DNA from: Corbicula japonica
Taxonomy: Eukaryota > Mollusca > Bivalvia > Venerida > Cyrenidae
NCBI GenBank assembly: GCA_038501625.1
Contig: JAZAYU010000085.1
Coordinates: 2,305,693 to 2,369,692, forward strand
Direction: 5' to 3'
DNA: 64,000 nucleotides
Position 1 is the stretch's first letter. Each line of letters begins with the position of its first letter. Below the pieces are notes generated by a model. The model did no database searches. It was not told the DNA's origin and worked only from the letters and a program-made list of their open reading frames with translations. Shown piece by piece: positions 59,274 to 64,000 of the stretch. Position numbers and translations under genes: made by a program.

Positions 59274-61775
59274 CTGAAACTAAACACACAGGTGAGGAAC
59301 AACATTCTCACAAAATGTAAAACAGTGTGCGGGAAATACTGTGAGGAAATAGGTTATTATCAACCAAGCATTCGCTAAAAGGATGACGAGAACTGGCGTT
59401 TGTCGCATAAAACCATTTTCCTAACGTCCCAATCATGGTCACGCATTACGAAATCAATACCCCAGTAGTAAGTAAAACATTTTGAAAAACGTAATATTTT
59501 GAAATGAATATTTCTGAGACATGTTAGATGACGCTTACTCTGAACATTTTAATATATTTTTAAAAGTGACTCTTCGGTATTGTATCTTTTTTAGAAATTG
59601 AACTTCTTAATAAATATTCTAAAGATGACACGGTATTTTTGGAATGAGCTATAAACTGATCCCGTGAAAGTAAAGAACCTTGACAATTGTTTTCGAAAGC
59701 AGACCTCGACAACGAAAGGTAATTGACATTTGAAGCATACCTAAACGGAACTCTCTCGTCCCAAAATGTTTCATGATTACAATGAAATCAAACTGATCCA
59801 GTTTTAGAACTAAAATATTTGTAAATTTCGTAATTCGTTTGACCTGCATAATTGTGTAAGTTAATTTAATTCTGTTTTTTTTCTGTTTAATAAATATGGT
59901 AATCGGTTCTGTATAACAAGAAAACATTCCCGAACAACCAAATAACCAATGCTTGGTTTAGACAATGGTGTATCTGTGCAAAGGGATTACCACATTAAAC
60001 ATACGAGAAAATCCATAAAAAAGATGTTTAAGAAACGACAGACACTCGTAACTTTTTATATGAAACATGACATAAGAACAATTCTTAGATGTTTTAAATA
60101 CCTGTGCTGCTCATAAAACCTTTTTATGGCAATTAAATATACAGAAATTTTGAAACTAAGAAAACAGTAATTGCTGAGCAATTTCCAAAAACTTCCAAAG
60201 TAAGCTAACACAAAGTGTATCAATTGGCTAATGATCAGTTTTGGTTATGTTTTCCTCTGGTAGAATAGTATTGTCCATTTTGCGTGTAACAAATGGCACC
60301 AAACGTGCATTTAAGAAAAGGTTACACTGACAGAACGCTGAAAAACAATAATTATAAACTAGATACCAGATATATCATGTTAATCTAATTGTTTGTTCAA
60401 CCAATAAATATTTAAAGGTTTAACATATGTACTTGTACACGTATTTTGTACACTGTTTACATATGCGTGTTTAACTAGGGAAATTGTGTAATGGATTTCG
60501 AATTACTTTTTTATATATTTTTGGTACTTGCATATTCGATGACACATTAAGCAAATGGTTGAAATCAGAGGGATTTTGAATATTAAATGGCACATTTTGC
60601 AAGACGCTGAAATACTAGGCATTACTGTGCCCAAGGTTATAAAACTGAGCATGAAAACCAGTCTCAAATCTCAAACATCTGATTGGCTGAAATGGTGACT
60701 GGTCGCCATTTCAGCCAATCAGATACTTGAGATTTGAGACTGGTTTCCATGCTCAGCTTTATAACCCTCAGCCCAGGATACAGAAGCAACAAATATAATA
60801 ATTGCTCGAAGCGGATCTATATCTAAGTCATTTAATGTATAGCGAGCTTAGGAAAATTTTGCATTGATTATATAATAAGGTGTTTTATTAATTTCAAAAT
60901 AAACATTTGTGGCCTTTTACTTTGGGTTGTGATTTTAATCTTGCGCCTTTAGCGAGGTTACCTCTGATTTAAGCCTTTATAGTGTTCTTTTGGTAAAATC
61001 GCAATAAGGTAACATTTCTAACGAGAGACTTCGTATACATAATGTAATTTACAGTCAATGCATTTCAAGAAGAAAAAGGTGAATTTCATCTGAATTAAGA
61101 GACTTCTAGTCTCAAGAAAAAATCTTACGGTTACATGGAAGGAATTATTCATGATTACATAGCAATACGAGGTGACTGGAACCCTAATGCAAATCGTCCC
61201 GTGAGTGTTTTATCATAATTTTTTTATTGAATGTAATGATGTTGTATGCACTTAGGTAATTGATGTTGTTATAGGTAGACGGAATGCAGCATTTCTTATA
61301 ATAAAATTGTGACCCTTTGGGAAATAACGTCCGAACGGTAATAGCTCTGAAAATTTACGATGCATCTCCGCAGCTAAGGTGAACTTATTCATTTTCTTTT
61401 ATTACTTCTAGACATTGCTGAACACACTGCAGACGAAAAATAAAGACAACAATAGGTCTGTACAGGAATGCCACGTATGGTAAATACAACGAAATGCAGA
61501 ACATGGAATGAACTCTAAGAAATTTTATTGAATTTTGTGATAAAAAAAACTAAAATAAAAATGAATTCGATAACAAACACTTGAATTTTGTTGATCGAAA
61601 TGGGAACATGCAATTTCCTGGGTTTTATTTCCCATCTTCATGTTCTTGGTATGGTAATTCCTGGGGAATGCACGTGTTATCGTTACACAAGTTGTTAAAT
61701 TGAACCTTCGTGTGGCATTTCTGTAAGCAGTGATAGGTGAAGGTGTTCACATGATCATACCAAAAATGTGCTCAC
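59274..61775 (-). other. Intron of the mGluR-like gene
   Basis: 2502 bp, GTGAGC donor and AGTTTCAG acceptor. It holds a fold-back at 60635-60766; otherwise no repeat or exon was recognised. Confidence 0.8.
60635..60766. repeat. Near-perfect fold-back element, copy 2
   Basis: Same element as 57387-57516. Arms extend slightly further here (GGTTATAAAACTGAGCATG / CATGCTCAGCTTTATAACC), with a few more mismatches. Confidence 0.94.
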
Positions 61776-61929
61776 CTGTTTTCCTGTGCATAGAGTTCAT
61801 CATCATTGTCAGCTTGCGAACATTTTTCTCCGGTTGACAGAAGATGATGTACACTTTTGGAGTGAAGAGGCAGACGAGAGCAACACTTGCACTCAGACTG
61901 ATAGATACACACAATGTTGTTATTTGTAC
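61776..61929 (-). CDS. mGluR-like class C GPCR, TM7 exon
   Basis: 154-bp exon with acceptor CACTTTTACAG and donor ACAG|GTGAGC. It encodes 51 residues beginning [20 protein letters not shown], then [17 protein letters not shown] and a basic stretch. This is the seventh transmembrane helix and the start of the cytoplasmic tail of a metabotropic glutamate receptor: the TT-x-C-V-S-x-S-L-S pattern, the PKVYII/PKVHII motif and F/C-x-P-E/Q-K/Q-N-V are family hallmarks. The C-L-F-x-P-K and Q-P-x-K-N-V details are closest to group II receptors. The protein would be a plasma-membrane, G-protein-coupled glutamate receptor. The Venus-flytrap, Cys-rich and TM1-6 exons are not in the window and must lie beyond 64 kb on the minus strand. 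Confidence 0.93.
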
Positions 61930-64000
61930 CTGTAAAAGTGAAAGGTATCAATGAAACGTGACAATATATATCACTGTAGAGACATAACGTTTATGGTAAG
62001 ATACAACTTTTGTGAGGACAAACTTCGCAATCTGACTATCATGGGACTATCATTATAGAGACAGAAAATGCCAAAATAGTTTATGATTATATACAACTTT
62101 TGTGAGGACAATCTGACTACCATGGGACGAAGGTTATAAAACTGAGCATGGAAACGAGTCTCAAATCTCCATCATCAGATTGGCTGAAATGGCGACTAGT
62201 CAGGGGCATAATTGATACTTATATCAGCGCTGATCGAATATTCGACGCGACGTTTTACGGCCGCCTCATGGCACAAACATCGCTTTTGTGATAATTGCTA
62301 GATGAAAATGGGAATAACAAATAACAAGCAAATAAGAGATAAACTGTATATCGGCGAGATTAATCTAATGGAATTTAACTTCATAGAAACAAACTTTTAT
62401 AAGAAGCGCAATAAACTATTACGAATTGAAATCTCAGAAGCTCTTCTCCAGCCATCGATGCTGTAATACGATTTCTCTGATAGAATGTGATCAATATTGT
62501 TGTATTTAGTGACAGAGCTTTATCAGATTCTTTTTTCAATAAGAACAGTCCGGATGACAGTTATTGGACACATTTTCCAATATTTACAACGACTCTTGTC
62601 TCTTATACATAATTATGAAGCTGTCAATTCCGTTTGCGCTAAGGCGTAGTTCGGAATCGCCTTGTAAAATGTTATGATTGCGTCCTCTGAGAGTAGTACA
62701 GGAGAATTCAGATTCCGAACATGTGTCTTGTGATTAAATGACAGAAATCGGATGCGACAGTTTGAAGCTTGGTTGTTTTCATTACCCGGGAAATGATGGA
62801 ATTGAAGCCAAATTTCAATGAATTGTAAAAAAGAAACACCTCAAAGCGAACAAATATGACAAATATTTTGACGTTTATATGTAGGTCATAATTCAAAAAA
62901 AAAATTACTTTTACCCTAAAACTCGTAATTTATAACTGACTGTCGCAACACTAATTTTAAAAGAATAATTCCATAAGTTATCTAGTTAAAAAGCGATCTT
63001 TATTCACAGACGGTGAGAAATAGTAGTATACAAGAAAGTGGACCGCTTTAAATTTTTGAGTTATACTTTGAACTAAAGTGGGTTCCCACTATCAAACAAT
63101 TATAATGTTTTTTTTATACATTTTATATATCGGAATGACATAGTTAAAGGTGCTACTTTTCTCTATCTGATATTGCAGGAAAACGGTTAGGTTGACAATT
63201 TAACCAATGTATAAACATAGGTCATAAATCTTTAAACAGTCAGTTTGGATTTCCAACTAAATGACAATTTCATGAAATGCCCGATTCCAATTTCTAGTTA
63301 ATATAAACAGGAATTGAATTTATAGCGATTTTACGGCGAGGTTAACATGGTGTTGTAAAATAACAATATTATCATGCAAAAGAAAAATCTATCAGAATTG
63401 AATCCTGACGATAGAAAGAGCAACACAGACTTTCCTATTGCACTATGTCATTAAATATCAATGGGAACTATTTTATTATCATTTAAGTTCTCAGTTACTG
63501 CCATTGTATCGTGCAGTTTATCTGTCCACAGCCCTGTTCAATAAAACGTGAAAAGTTAGTATGACAATTGAGTAGTGAGATACATCGATTCCGGATATTA
63601 TGAAAACTGATTCTTTCCATTTTTAATATATTTTCCCTTACATAATCTTAACATAAAAACAACCGAACCATTTTGTTTTGAAAAATCAATAGACACCAAA
63701 AACATTGATTTTATAAACACTCAAGAAATTATGTAATACTATGATTCTTTAACTTTTCTTTCAAACTAAATATTCCTAACACCGATTACATTATTTGTCA
63801 TATTGTCCATACGCTAGTAAAATAAATCTTAAATGTTTGATTGCTAATTCTAATGTATGCGCTAAGCGTTGCAACGGTTACGATTTTACTAGTAATGTTC
63901 ATATTTTGAATGCGGGCCAATTGCTTCCTCCACTTATCTTATAAATGAAATAAATTAGCACTAATTGTATAGGCTGTTGATGCATACTTAAACTATTTGT
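61930..64000 (-). other. Intron upstream of the TM7 exon (partial)
   Basis: No further receptor exon was found on the minus strand to the end of the window. There is a local ~90-bp direct duplication near 61972-62128 (shared ACAACTTTTGTGAGGACAA and CATGGGAC). A half fold-back follows it. Confidence 0.6.
62132..62202. repeat. Fold-back element, single-arm copy 3
   Basis: One arm only: GGTTATAAAACTGAGCATGG through GATTGGCTGAAATGGCGACTAGTC. The sequence then turns to unrelated intron DNA, so the second arm has been lost or was never present. Confidence 0.88.

Overview
This window is metazoan nuclear DNA, AT-rich, dominated by repeats and poor in genes. The intron-split receptor gene, the molluscan/lophotrochozoan style of LINE fragment and the many TA-inserted MITEs make a marine invertebrate, plausibly a bivalve mollusc, the best guess. 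That assignment is inference. No bacterial operons, rRNA or tRNA genes were found.

Layout. About 0.8-9.0 kb is a long inverted repeat, two arms of about 3.1-3.2 kb around a 1.5 kb spacer. Each arm holds a CTG-rich minisatellite at its outer end, a TA-flanked MITE and pieces of a rearranged non-LTR retrotransposon. 9.0-10.6 kb is a ~345-bp satellite with alternating unit types. 11.3-13.7 kb is a 65-bp satellite in which most units carry a 9-bp hairpin. 17.1-29.0 kb is a ~12-kb satellite built from ~40-bp units centred on a near-perfect 21-bp palindrome, with higher-order periods of 473 bp and, near the end, ~1336 bp. 29-36 kb is gene-free with small MITEs, microsatellites and old diverged repeats. 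36.2-49.8 kb is a recent tandem triplication of a ~4.77-kb unit (third copy truncated). Its middle copy was hit by a 694-bp Tc1/mariner-type MITE that still carries the first exon of a transposase. 49.8-53.4 kb holds GGCC-rich repeats and decayed duplications. 53.4-54.4 kb is a dead Tc1-like transposase on the minus strand.

The only host gene supported with confidence is the 3' end of a metabotropic glutamate receptor-like class C GPCR on the minus strand. Three exons (61776-61929, 59205-59273, 55713-55825) have canonical splice sites and matching phases. They encode transmembrane helix 7, a short cytoplasmic tail and a C-terminal T-S-L PDZ-ligand-like end. The remaining exons must lie beyond 64 kb. 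Its introns carry a MITE and a family of near-perfect fold-back elements.

Nearly all other open frames are by-products of repeats whose unit length is a multiple of three, or antisense shadows of dead transposons.
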